A stretch of 64,000 bases of DNA from Epiperipatus broadwayi (taxonomy: Eukaryota > Onychophora > Udeonychophora > Euonychophora > Peripatidae), in assembly GCA_028023455.1 (NCBI GenBank), contig JAQFVV010012446.1, positions 7,439,501 through 7,503,500 on the forward strand. Direction: 5' to 3'. Each line of letters opens with the position of its first letter. The first letter of the stretch is position 1. Below are positions 34,330 to 45,430 of the stretch, in pieces. The position numbers and the translations under genes were made by a program. Under the pieces are notes generated by a model. That model searched no databases, was not told the DNA's origin, and saw only the letters and a program-made list of their open reading frames with translations.

Positions 34330-37300
34330 TGATAAAATTATATGTTAAAATTGTTTATTCTATAAACTAATATGTTTATTTTTGAAATACCATTAGTAAT
34401 AGTACTATTACAATTTCATAAAATAAAAATAGAGAATTATCACTTAAAATATTATTGGTAAACACTGCACATGGTACAAAATGTAAAAATTTACTGGATT
34501 TTAAATTTCACATTGTAGAAATAAATTTTAAGAAAGTAATAACATGCACAAAAATGGGAGGAAAACAAGGTATACTTTTAAAACATAAAAATTTTGAACC
34601 TCTCTCACATACACACACAAAGCATGGAAGACTGCAAATTTACAAAAAAAAATTAATAAGGATACGTAACTAGAAAGATATCCTGGTCTGGCCATTAATC
34701 TGTCATGAATGATTTGACACATGATAGTATGACAGGTTCTAGAGCTCAAAGTCACTGGATTGTGGCCTAACTCTATCACTTCTGATATTCAAACTTCGTA
34801 AAAATTCCTGAGCAATAGTCATTCAATTATTTGTTTATTTCTATGCCTTAGTTTTAAAGATTGAAAGCAGGAGTGTGTCAAAAATAAATAAATAAAATGT
34901 AAATCTATAAAGAATGGGTTTTATTTCACTGTAAAAATAAGTTTTGCAAAGAAAATTAAAAATCTACAAGTTTAAATCAATCTTACATAAAATTTAGGTA
35001 TACTGTCTGCTGAAAAAGAATTTAAATATGAAAAATCATCTTGGAAGACGATACAATAGGTGAAAGAGATAAAATCAGCAACAAAGACATATTTAATATA
35101 AATGCTTAAAAAACCAAAACAAAAATCATTCTCACTTCTTGGAATAATATGCTGCTTTCTATCATTATATATAGAAAATCTTAAATAGTTTAGCTTAATG
35201 AAATTGTAACAATTCTTAGAACTAAAGATCTCTAATATGATTATGATCTGTTGAGAGGAGAGGGGTCAATGCTCTAATGAGTAGAATGATTGTGCTTGGC
35301 ACGCCAGCTTAATGCTTAAATAATATTTGATCTCCCAAGAATCTGACCACACAGTGAATAAAAAATAACTTCATTACAAGATGTATTATAAAAAAACTAA
35401 ACATTGCAAACAATGGAAATTGGCATGCTTCTCGTATTATATAAAAAATATAAGAATATTGAACAAAATTTTAGACTTCATAAGTTATTATCATTGATAA
35501 TTATTTCTTTTTAATCAATGTTTTATATATATAAAAAAAACTTACAAAACATTGGTAATGAAACTAATATTATGTAAGCAATACTCTGTATGATTCAGGG
35601 CAGTGGAAGAATAGCAAAAGATTCATAGATCATAACTCAGTTCTTTATTGATAAGACATTTTCATCATCATATGAATTAAGAAGCATTACTGTGTTACAT
35701 ATTGCATGCTGTTTGCAATAGATCCCCTCAAAATGTAAATAGAGAAACTCAGATAGATAGTAATCTGCACATAATATTTTTAAAAATGAGAATTATAGTT
35801 CAACATCTCAAATAAATATTATATTGAAATGATAAAAAAAAAAACAACTATATATATATTGTCACAGGAACCAGGTTTGAACTCTGTTACAAAGTTAAAC
35901 TACCTCTCATAAGGCCTTCGCTTAGGTCCATCACATAAATGTATACACATAATCACTATATGCCAAACTATATATTACATTTTGTTTTGTAAGTAAAATA
36001 TTGTGAGGAGAAAGTTAAATTAAAAATATTTTTTTTTTTGTATATATAAATTTTAATTTTGAAATCCACTGAATAAATATTTTTTTTTATTATCATCATA
36101 ATGAATCTAGAGTTTGAAGATAAATATGACCTCTGTGTATATATATATTTATCAATCTTTCTTTGTCTTTCAAAATTCTTGGAAATTCTATACCTACGGT
36201 AAAAGGTTTTCTTTTGTTCAAATTTTTAACTAGACAAGAGAAAGCAGATAAGAATGTGTAAAAATAGTTCGGTCAAGCTAGATAGACATCAGAATTCATT
36301 TTAAGATGAATTGGTAAGGAATAGGAATTTCAATGAAATTAAGTTGTTATCAATAATTAAAATCGATTGCTTGTGACCCAAAATATTTTATGTAATTGAT
36401 TAAAATAAATGTAATGTAAAGAAAAAAAATGAGAGAAGAAAATTCAGGGCATCTGGGTAGGAAGGAGAATATAAAAGGAAAGAAACGGGGAAGATAAACC
36501 TGCCAAGCTGGCAAACAAGCAAAAACCATATGCTGAAAGATATGTGATATGAGTAGGTTGGATAAAGTTCTTGCAAATGTAAACCAGTAGAAATCCTGTC
36601 ATCTGCCCATCGTCATAAATCAATGCCCTGAGAACTTTGGTTTAAACTTACTGGAAATCTCTACGATCATCAAGGCAAAGACTTCCAATATAAAAAGGAG
36701 AGAATCTATATATAATTATTACATCAATTTATGTTGTCTTATATTTGTCACCCTTATTGTCATTAAATAAAGGAAATCTACGTATATATCTTCTCATAGT
36801 ACTTACAAAGTAATTATTTTCTAGTTAATAAGTATACTTAAAGAATACACATATGTATGAACATAGCTATATCCAGATGGCCAGAAATCAAGAGGGTGTT
36901 AGTTAAATTGCTTTCTTTCTAGGGGTTGCAGGAATAAAAAAAGGGTAAGAAATGTTAGATTTTACTGACCTCCATCACTTAAAAAATATCCGGTTCAGAG
37001 ACGTGTGTAGCGAAACCAATCAAGATAAAGACTATACCTCCATGCTTCTGATATGTCCATTTTCTCTAATGATGCAATCACCACCCTCCCCAAGGATACT
37101 GGGTCGGGCAGATTTCTCCAAAGAAAAAAAAAGGAAGCAAGCTGTTTAGGTTACCCAGTGTAATTTTAACTGTTAGTAGTAGATTGGCACTTCAGGTCAA
37201 TAATGCTCATAAATACACCGAGAAACTAAACAGACTTTAAGGGAGTTAAACCTTATCAGATAAATATAGTGAATAGATAATTGCTGTTATTTTAGTGTTT

Positions 37301-37338
37301 GGTGCTCATCTATTCTTTCCGATTCGTGAATAATACGG
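34330..37338. other. No gene supported; A+T-rich spacer with a weak tRNA-like fragment
   Basis: At about 35866-35935 the minus strand contains GAGAGGTAGTTTAACTTTGT followed by a B-box-like GAGTTCAAACCTGG, possibly a degenerate SINE. A GC-richer patch at 36960-37150 (contains CGGTTCAGAGACGTGTGTAG) has a 65-codon frame without recognisable motif. (TA)n tracts occur near 35528, 35851 and 36137. Confidence 0.4.
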
Positions 37339-37860
37339 CACATAGTAAAGTCATTATTTATATTGATTCTTCCATGGCAATTTAAATAAGGAAACGAAAC
37401 TATATTAAATTAGTTTCCTTATATGTTTGATGGTGACTAAACATCCATCACTGGTATTGACTCTACCTTTAGCAATTTAAATAAGGGAATGAAATGATAA
37501 ATTCATTTCTACCGGTATGTATCCATATGCTGGATACAAATACGTTTGATGGTGACTAAATGTCCATTACTGGTATTGACTCTATCCATAGTAAATTCCT
37601 TTCTACTGGTTTGTACCCATATTCTGGTTACATGTACATTCAATGGCAACTATATATCCACTTAGCAATTTAAATAAGGGAATGAAATCATAATAAATTT
37701 TTTTCTACTGGTATGTATCCGTATGCTGGTTACATATTCGTTCGATGGTGACTAAAGGTCCATCACTGGTATTGACTTTTCCATTAGCAATTTAAATAAG
37801 AAAATATTAAATTCTTTTCTACTGGTATATAGCCATATTCTGGTTATACTCAACAGAGAT
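37339..37860. repeat. Diverged tandem repeat, unit about 95-120 bp, about five units
   Basis: Landmarks recur in order: GCAATTTAAATAAGG-like text at 37379, 37473, 37667 and 37787; TTTCTACTGGTATGTATCC-like text; ATGCTGGTTACA-like text; and GATGGTGACTAAA then CATCACTGGTATTGACT. Units differ by small deletions (one lacks the first landmark). An old local array, with no link to genes seen. Confidence 0.75.
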
Positions 37861-38485
37861 TAATAAAATCTATACATCAAAATGGGAGTATTGCCCATTA
37901 CAATACATATACTGTTTATTCAGATGCTATTTTTTGTTGATAGATGTCTCGATGTAAGTATGTTAAGATTTCTTAAAAATTCAAGCCCAAATATTTAAAA
38001 TAAAGTTGGAAAAACATTGCATAACAATGTACCAATGTATAAAAGTAAATATTTAATATGTAATTTGTTTAAAAAATTATTAAACTATAATTTTTATTGT
38101 ATTATAGAGTTTGTATATTCTACTAATAGAAGTTTTTAAAAATCAATTTTTTTGTTTATATGAAAACTAATATTATTATTTAATAACAATGAAATTAATT
38201 TTATTTTTCAACCAGGTATATCTTTTTTTTCATTTTGATATCAAAAACTATCTAATTTTTTTTATATTTGACTTGGAGATACTTCAATAATGTCAGCATC
38301 AAGATAAATTAAAAAAAGTGAATATATAACAACCATTATGAATGTTTATTATATATGTATAAGGTTGCAACCATTTGGCAGTACTATTTTCTGTCCTACA
38401 AATATATGGTTTACAAAAAATACAGTGCTGTTAACAGCTAGAGGAATATATACATATATAATTAAAGGAATAAATTATTAAATAA
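37861..38485. other. No gene seen; A+T-rich spacer
   Basis: Only short A/T runs and (TA)n tracts were seen. Confidence 0.5.
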
Positions 38486-38592
38486 AGGCAAAACTCTCCA
38501 TACAGTAGTGCCACCCTGTGCCAAACAGAGTAATCAATGGATGGCAGAAGGCTTGTGCATAAAATTCCTATCTAGTGCCTACTCATCCAATA

Positions 38593-38634
38593 TCGCCAGA
38601 CTAGTTTCTGGCTTATGGCCATCATCAGTGAGGA
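38593..38634 (-). ncRNA. Hammerhead ribozyme-like motif, Family A (copy 5, minus arm)
   Basis: Minus strand: CTGATGA, stem II TGGC/GCCA (four pairs) with loop CATAA, GAAAC, TA, GTC. Stem I is TCCTCA against TGGCGA with one mismatch. The first stem II pair here is T-A, where other copies have A.A, so the helix is longer in this subfamily. Confidence 0.7.
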
Positions 38635-38788
38635 GCCTTGGATCTGAGAGCACTGCACCTAGATCTTAGGATCTAATGCAACCCTCCAGCAGCAACCTTT
38701 TAACTCTACTTTACAACAAAACTATGAGAATGAAATTGAAAACACAATACTATTTTCAATCTAGGTGCAATGCTCTCAGATCCAAGGC

Positions 38789-38830
38789 TCCTCACTGATG
38801 ATGGCCACAAGCCAGAAACTAGTCTGGGGA
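38789..38830 (+). ncRNA. Hammerhead ribozyme-like motif, Family A (copy 5, plus arm)
   Basis: Plus strand: stem I TCCTCA/TGGGGA (six pairs, one wobble), CTGATGA, stem II TGGC/GCCA with loop CACAA, GAAAC, TA, GTC. The predicted cleavage is after the C of GTC at 38824. All consensus core bases are present. Stem III is two pairs with a two-base loop, which in monomeric form would be unstable; pairing of two ribozymes is the known way such minimal forms act. Confidence 0.75.
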
Positions 38831-39104
38831 TATTGGATAAGTAGGCATTAGATAGGGATTTTATGCACAAGCCTTCTGGCATCCACTGATTACTCTGTTT
38901 GGCACAGGGTGGCACTACTGTATGGAGAGTTTCGCCTTTGTTTACAACAATTGTGCTAGTATAAAGATGGTGATCATGTGATGTTTAGTGGTTTAACACC
39001 AATCCTGCCTAATAGAATAATGGTGGCTATGGTTGTTTAAGAACCAAAGACACCAAAATGTATGGATGCTGAATTGAGTTCAGACCCATATGACTATATA
39101 AGCT

Positions 39105-39440
39105 ATTGAGCTTAGATTGAAAAATATTATTGTGTTTTCAATTTCATTCTCATAGTTTAGTAGTAAAGTAGAGTTAAAAGGTGGCTGCTGGAGGGTTGCA
39201 TTAGATCTAGGTGTAGTGCTCTCAGATCCAATGCTCCCCACTGATGATGGCCACAAGCCAGAAACTAGTCTGGGGATATTGGATGAGTAGGCACTAGATA
39301 GGTATTTTATGCACAAGCCTTTTGGCATCCATTGATTACTCTGTTTGGCACAAGGTGTCACTACTGTATGGAAAGTTTTTGCCTTTGTTTACAACAATTA
39401 TGTGCTAGTATAGAGATGGTGATCATGTGATGTTTAGTGA
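39105..39440 (+). repeat. Family A copy 6, plus arm joined to the inverted centre of copy 5
   Basis: 39110-39235 is the reverse complement of the 38650-38780 centre (including AGGTGGCTGCTGGAGGGTTG). It is followed by a full plus arm and the 3' tail ending GGTGATCATGTGATGTTTAG. Copies 5 and 6 are only about 120 bp apart in the same orientation and share the tail. Together they look like one complex insertion or a partial tandem. Confidence 0.85.
39235..39276 (+). ncRNA. Hammerhead ribozyme-like motif, Family A (copy 6), fully paired stem I
   Basis: Stem I is TCCCCA/TGGGGA, six Watson-Crick pairs; the wobble of other copies is replaced by C-G. Stem II is TGGC/GCCA with loop CACAA. CTGATGA, GAAAC and GTC are intact; predicted cleavage follows the C at 39270. 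This is the best-paired Family A ribozyme candidate in the window. Confidence 0.78.
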
Positions 39441-41750
39441 ATAAATTATTCTAAGTCTAGGTCTACGAATATATATATATAAAAGAGATAATGGTAAAGG
39501 AGAGATGAAAGATTTGTGGTTTACATATATGAAATATTAACAAAGCCTAATAGAGAAGCGAAATGCTGTAAAAAAGCAACTGATTTGGAATGCTATGTAG
39601 AGAAACTGATTAAGATAAGAAAATCTTTTGCAATGTGGTGTTGAAAAATTTTTTAAAAATTTAATAAAAATGAAAGTATTGAATGAAGGGCATGTGATAA
39701 TCTTAAAAGATTATGCAGAAAGAATACAGTGCGAGAGAAATTAGACAAAAATTTATGTTAATGGAGGATTTTTTGGTAGAACTGGTAATATATTGTAAGA
39801 AAGTGTCTGCCCAATCAATATTTTCTCTGAATACTTTATGAATTGAATAAAAAAATCAAGCATAATTTTATCCTGATTGCAAAATCTTGAAAGTTCTGTA
39901 GAACATAATGTTTTCTTACATCCTGTCAATTTCTGCATATAGATAGATAAATTAAGCATATTATTACAGATTTTAAAATTAAATTATGCTTATTTGAAAA
40001 AGCAGACAGGATTTAGAAATAAATACTGTATGTACCAAATAGGATTTGCAAAAACAAACAAAGACAATTCAAACTATTAATCAGGGTGGAGAGAATTGAT
40101 ATATATATATATTGCCAGATTTTTTTTCTTCAATTTCTACATTTTAATGAATTAATTACAAAAATTTATAGCATTATCTCATTAATAATAAAGTTAAGAG
40201 AAAATATGAAAGAAATTAAAAATAATTTTATTCTTCTGAATAATTTCTCCAATAAACTATTTACAAGTGTTAAAATCTAGATTTGGGGGGAAAAAATCAT
40301 GTATTAAAATGGGTTAAGTAATTTTCACTTGAAAGATGAAACTAAGTATTTCAAATAATTAGTAATTTAAATTTGATTAGTTTAAAAGAAATCAGAAAAT
40401 AAATTTTAAGAAATAAATATTTAACATACTCAATTAGCAAAATCAAAATGGAATTAAAAAAATAATTTCAAAGCACACTTGAGACTTAGTATTTTATTTA
40501 TTAAAAAGAATATAGTTTTATGTGGTTTAGTGCAACTATACAGTTCCGGACCCTGAAGCTCAAGATCTATGAATTGTAATTCATTCCTGTCACTTCCAGC
40601 GATCAAACTACTTTGAAATTTTTTAATATATACATGAAGCAGTGCAAGTACCACAAAATAAGAGGACACCTTTACCTAGCACTTGATCTTTATGCGAGGA
40701 TTCACAATAATGATCATCAATTTGTATCCACTATTTTGATTTACAATTGATTATTCACTATATGATTGTAAAAAAATTTAAAAATTTTTTTGACGGCCAT
40801 TTTGTAAGATCGATGATGTCATCAAATAATTATTAACATTACATCATCTAAAAGCAAAATAGTGACTTTCATACTGAAACTGTAAAGTAATTTATTCATA
40901 ATATACAATATAATACATAATATTTGTGCTGTATACAGTATTTTGATTATAAACTTAAAATACGATTAATGAATGTACAGTATTTTATTTCCATCTTGCA
41001 TCTTTGCAAAGCAATCACTTCAATAATGATATATCAAAAGTAAAGATTTTCATCATTAATGATTACAAAGTTTCCAAAAAAGTGTTTCATTCAGTATAAT
41101 AATCAAAATTGTATTTTATTGCCATACAGCAACCAAATACATTAGTATAGTATTAAATTCTAAAATGTATAAATTGGTATAAAAACTGTACACTGTATTC
41201 ACTCACTTTTATGGATTAAAATTTTTAGTAACAGTTCTTTGCTTATGGCCAAAATAATATTCATCATATTGTAATTTAGTTATCTAGTTGTGGTAATTGT
41301 TATTTTGGGGGGGAAAGAATTTCATAATAATACTTTGCATGATCAAAAATTACTAAATCTAAATTAAAAATAATCTATTAGCTTGATTTTAAAACATCTT
41401 ATAACATTATAAAACTTAAAAAATGTATACAAAATTGCATACAGATAAACGGAAAAAGATTCATATTTTTAATATTTATTTAAATAGATCAACCGTACTA
41501 ACTAAACATTTTATCAGTTATTTCAAAGAATGTGTCTATCAAATTTAACAAAATATGATACCCCATTACAAAAAAAAAAAAAAAAAATTCATTGCTAGCG
41601 TATGTATTTTATATACTGTATAAAGTGATTTTTATTTAGATCTGTATAGTATATATATTGCAAAAAAAAAACAAAACCCTTAAACATTAATTACAATATG
41701 CAAACACAGAATGCATTAGATAAATTTTTTTTCTTTTTTAATACGTCAGT
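39441..41750. other. No gene seen; A+T-rich spacer
   Basis: Possible degenerate tRNA-like text at about 40519-40565 (GTGGTTTAGTGCAACTATAC), similar to 19.73 kb. A G run near 41307 and a long A run near 41571-41587. No exon supported. Confidence 0.45.
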
Positions 41751-41751
41751 T

Positions 41752-41861
41752 TTTTTTTTAAAAGTGTCATAGCATCGGCCGGGACGCGAACCCGCAACCC
41801 GGGCAACTGCCTGCAAGTGCAAGGCAGTCACGCTGACCTCTCGACCACCAATGCAAGACGT
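41752..41861 (-). repeat. tRNA-derived SINE, intact boxes A and B, with target duplication
   Basis: Minus strand: A box TGGTCGAGAGG, B box GGTTCGCGTCC inside GCGGGTTCGCGTCCCGGC, then CGATGCTATGACAC and an oligo-A tail. The tRNA-like part has a long variable segment (CTTGCACTTGCAGGCAG), in keeping with a Leu/Ser-type ancestor. CGTCAGTTT flanks it at 41744-41752 and 41862-41870. It is GC rich and CpG rich against its surroundings, so this is the youngest SINE here. Pol III transcription is plausible. Confidence 0.85.
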
Positions 41862-41870
41862 CGTCAGTTT

Positions 41871-43347
41871 ATTTTTAAAGGTAATTTTGACAATATGCAA
41901 TATGCTAATTTTACACTAATGATAAATAACACATCTTTATGACCAATTAAATAAGCTGTTATTAAAATTTTTTTTTTAAAATTCTTAATAATTTCATGCA
42001 AGTATTGGAAAGAGAAACAGTTGCTTGGAAGAAAACAAAAAAATTGTTAATTGCTAGTTTATTTTCACTTTCTCATCCATTTTTCTGTACCTTTGAACAA
42101 TTAAAAGACAACTTTTTTCTTCTTTTAGCAATTCTGTTTATATTTTCAATTAGAATCATGACTGCAACTAATATGACCATGAAAAAAATCTCTGAGCTAG
42201 GAAACAAAAATTGATATCTTAAATAAACTGGAAAGAGAAGGAAATTGTGATATCTGTTCTTCTATAGGTTTATCCATCTTTACTGTTGCTACTATTTAAA
42301 AAAACAAACAAAGACAAAATAAAACAATGTGCTCAAATTGACACTTCATACAAAAAAATCCAAAAAGGACATCAACTATTCAATCTAAACTTTTTCTCTA
42401 GATCATCAGTCATCATAGGGTACACTCCTCCAGAAAAAGAAAACACAAAATCATCAAATGATTTAGAAAACAACAATGAATTTTAGAATAAGCAATTTAT
42501 GATTCATAAAATTAGATAATTAGGATTGATGAATAGATCATTGAAAAGAACAACTTTAATATATATATATTTAATTTGCATTATGATACATACACACTTT
42601 AAATGCATACCACAGTTTACATGAGCATATAATGCACATTGAGGTTTTTTAAAATTAGTATATATACAGATTAAGTTGTTTGTTAACAGTTTATAATGTA
42701 ATTTTCAGCTAGAGGAATCAGCCAAATTTGTAGCTATAGGAACCCATTATAACTACTTGTTCTTTATGCAATATTCTTGCCTAACAGTGAGATATGTGGA
42801 CCAATTGCCTTGTTAAGTGGGGTAAAGGTGTGTAGAAAGATTTCAATAACAAAAGGATTAAAAAATAATAAAGAGCAGACTCAAATTTAAATTGATAAAT
42901 ATAACATTACTCTAAAATGAAAGTTGAAAATAAGTTGAGGAAAAAATTCTTTTTTAATATTAAAACAACCATTATTATTAATTAAAATTCTTTTTTAAAA
43001 TCTAAATGTATTGACAGCTATAAACATTTTCTACTAAAATTACATTCTAATTTTGAAACTATAATTACATTGTCTAATATTCAAAGAGTCACATCTGATC
43101 TCAAAGTGATAAACAGTTAATGGACCCCCTCCCACCAACCCCCCCCCCCCAAAAAAAAAAAAGATTTAATTAGGCTAGAGGAATTTACTTTCATATATTG
43201 CCATTGATAAAATAATTTTTAAATAGATTACTACAGGGCAAAAGCTTTCCAATAGTCCTCCTGGAGGAACATTAAAGAAGGCAATACTCACCTGGCTTAC
43301 CTACTGTAAAGTGTAGAGGATTTGAATAGTTTTCCATTTATCTTCAG
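41871..43347. other. No gene seen; A+T-rich spacer
   Basis: Several 60-70 codon frames exist but are Lys/Phe/Asn-rich and lack motifs. A C/A run lies at 43141-43161. Confidence 0.45.
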
Positions 43348-43955
43348 GTAGAAGAAGTTAACAGTTACAAATACCTTGGTCAGATTATTAATACAGATGG
43401 AAATATAATGGAGGAAATTAATCATAGAATTAAACTTGGTTGGAGTGCTTTTGGTAGAAATAACTTGATACTAAAAGGAAATATGCCTAGGTGTTTGAAA
43501 AGGATGGTTTTTAACAAATGTGTTTTACCAGTTCTTACTTATGGATCTGAGACTTGGACACTTAATAGAAGAGCGATACAGAGACTTCAGACCACTCAAA
43601 GGAGTATGGAGAGATGTATGTTGGGAGTAACAAGAAGAGATCAAAAACGCAATGTATGGGTAAGACAACAAACAGGTGTTACTGACTTTATTGAAAAAAT
43701 TAAAAGATTGAAATGGAGTTGGGCTGGACATATTGCTAGAAGAGATGATAATAGATGGACAATTGAAATTTTAAACTGGATTCCAAGAGATTGTAAAAGA
43801 CCCAGAAAGAGACCACATGTGAGATGGATGGATGAAATAAGAAAATGTGTAGGGGTGTTGTGGAGAAGAGAAGCTAAAGATCGGAGAAGATGGATTAAAC
43901 TTGGAGAGACCTTCATCCTGCAGTAGATTGATAATGGCTGATGATGATGATGAGC
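43348..43955 (+). mobile_element. RTE-clade LINE 3' end with uninterrupted C-terminal coding (copy 2)
   Basis: The frame runs open from VEEVNSYKYLGQIINTDGNI (43348) through the formal ATG at 43408 to the stop at 43926, about 193 codons. It carries SETWTLNRRAIQRLQTTQRS, WSWAGHIARRDDNRWTIEIL and LGETFILQ, the conserved post-RT region of RTE-type LINE endonuclease/reverse transcriptase proteins, which prime reverse transcription on nicked target DNA. The endonuclease and RT domains are missing, so it is a normal 5'-truncated insertion. A short (TGATGA)n tail follows at 43933-43952, as usual for RTE 3' ends. Uninterrupted coding against two broken copies suggests it is the youngest. Confidence 0.9.
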
Positions 43956-44980
43956 TGGAATCTGAAAAAAAACAACAACTGCCTGGCCTAGATTTGAATC
44001 CTAGTCATAAGCATAGTGGATGGATATAATATAATATACACATATCTACATTTTTAATATATTAATTTGTAGTTTAAAGGAAGTAGATTTTTTCACATTT
44101 CTGGAAGACTGTTAATCAGTCAAAATTGTCAACTCTCAATAAAGCATTTTGAAAATTATATAATGAGAAGTGTGGATTATTTGTAACAATTTAATAGATG
44201 CAATGCAATAAAAGTAGGTTTTTGGACATAGTGGGGGGGGGGGTATTAAATACCATCAAATTTCTATAAAAATAAACAAAGGATAATATATACATTTAAT
44301 TCAATTTGTTTTATTGATTAATTTTTATAAGACAACTACCTGGATGAATCAGTGTTTTTAAATTTTAGCAAAAAGCATAATAAGAAAATAGTACATATAA
44401 GCAAGCTTTTATGAATATAATTCACTGGAATAAACAAAACAAAATGAAAGTGAAGAATACAGTTTAACCCATTATTTCATGATAGTTATGTGCATGTGTT
44501 TATCTTTTTCCACACCACTACTTACAATATAAGTTCAATTTTTATAAAATTAAAAAAAAAACAAATTTATATTTGCAAGTATAAATGAACAAGTGATCTA
44601 AATAGAATTTTAGATAAAATATTTAAGTCAATAGCTTCTTGGAAGATTCTAGCCAAATACATTTTGCCAGTCAACACTTCACACAATTTTATATATCAGA
44701 GCAATTACTGTATATTATTTTCCTTAAGTAGTTGAATATTCGCTTCTATATATGTAATTTACATAAATCTCAATGTAATATTTACTAAGGCAAAATAAAC
44801 CTAAGCATGTGCGCTTGAAAATACGAAGGTAGGGACATCTACAGGTCTTAACCACAAGCTTACTCTTTGGAAGAAAAGAGGGGAACCCAGAAAAGAATGA
44901 AAAGGGGGAACCCCTCCTTATTTCAACCTACTTTCTATATAAATAGGTGAAGCTGAAGCTAAATAGAAAAAGATAAAAGA
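43956..44980. other. No gene seen; A+T-rich spacer
   Basis: A G run at 44232-44242. Around 44875-44920 GGGGAACCC occurs twice in a short GC-richer patch. Nothing else recognised. Confidence 0.45.
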
Positions 44981-45430
44981 TTTGGTATTTTATGCAAGGC
45001 AGTAATATGCTATCATAAATAAACCTTAATATGGATTCATATAAATGGAAGTCTAATTTTTAAATGGTCTTTTGCAGACTATAAAAGGGTTTGGTATTTT
45101 ATGCAAGGCAGTAATATGCTATCATAAATAAACCCTAATATGGATTCATATAAATGAAGTCTAATTTTTAAACTGTCTTTTGCAGACTATAAAAGGGTTT
45201 GGTATTTTATGCAAGGCAGTAATATGCTATCATAAATAAACCCTAATATGGATTCATATATATGGAAGTCTAATTTTTAAAAAGTCTTTTGCAGACTATA
45301 AAAGGATTTGGTATTTTATGCAAGGCAGTAATATGCTATCATGAAATAAACCTTAATATGGATGCATATAAATGGAAGTCTGGATTCAAATAAATGGAAG
45401 TCTAATTTTTAAAATGTGTTTTGCAGATTA
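44981..45430. repeat. Tandem array, about 109-bp unit, four copies
   Basis: TTTGGTATTTTATGCAAGGC starts at 44981, 45090, 45198 and 45307. Units are over nine-tenths identical by eye. Each ends with TCTTTTGCAGACTATAAAAG. The last unit carries a small internal duplication of GGATTCATATAAATGGAAGTC-type text. A G run follows at 45457-45464. Confidence 0.92.

Larger units (their letters stand above)
38486..38985. repeat. Family A inverted repeat, best-preserved copy (copy 5)
   Basis: The two arms of about 170 bp are almost identical inverted copies, from AAACTCTCCATACAGTAGTG at the left to CACTACTGTATGGAGAGTTT at the right. A centre of about 130 bp contains CAACCCTCCAGCAGCAACCT and a GAATGAAATTGAAAACACAA block. 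Each arm holds a complete hammerhead core. The plus arm extends about 55 bp further (GCCTTTGTTTACAACAATTG then GGTGATCATGTGATGTTTAG). High arm identity implies recent insertion or arm-to-arm conversion. There is no open frame of its own. The layout, inverted arms with a 5'-shortened one, resembles the partial inverted terminal repeats of Penelope-like elements. Confidence 0.9.

Noticed and set aside
36952-37149. A 65-codon plus-strand frame in a GC-richer patch
   Set aside because: No recognised motif, no acceptor or donor in proper position, and no similarity to other features.
38706-39361. Two similar minus-strand proteins sharing PCAKQSNQWMP
   Set aside because: The shared peptide is the antisense translation of the Family A arm and its ribozyme; it reflects repeat identity and not a gene family.
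43525-43916. Minus-strand frames opposite the RTE coding region
   Set aside because: They are antisense shadows of the conserved LINE C-terminus.
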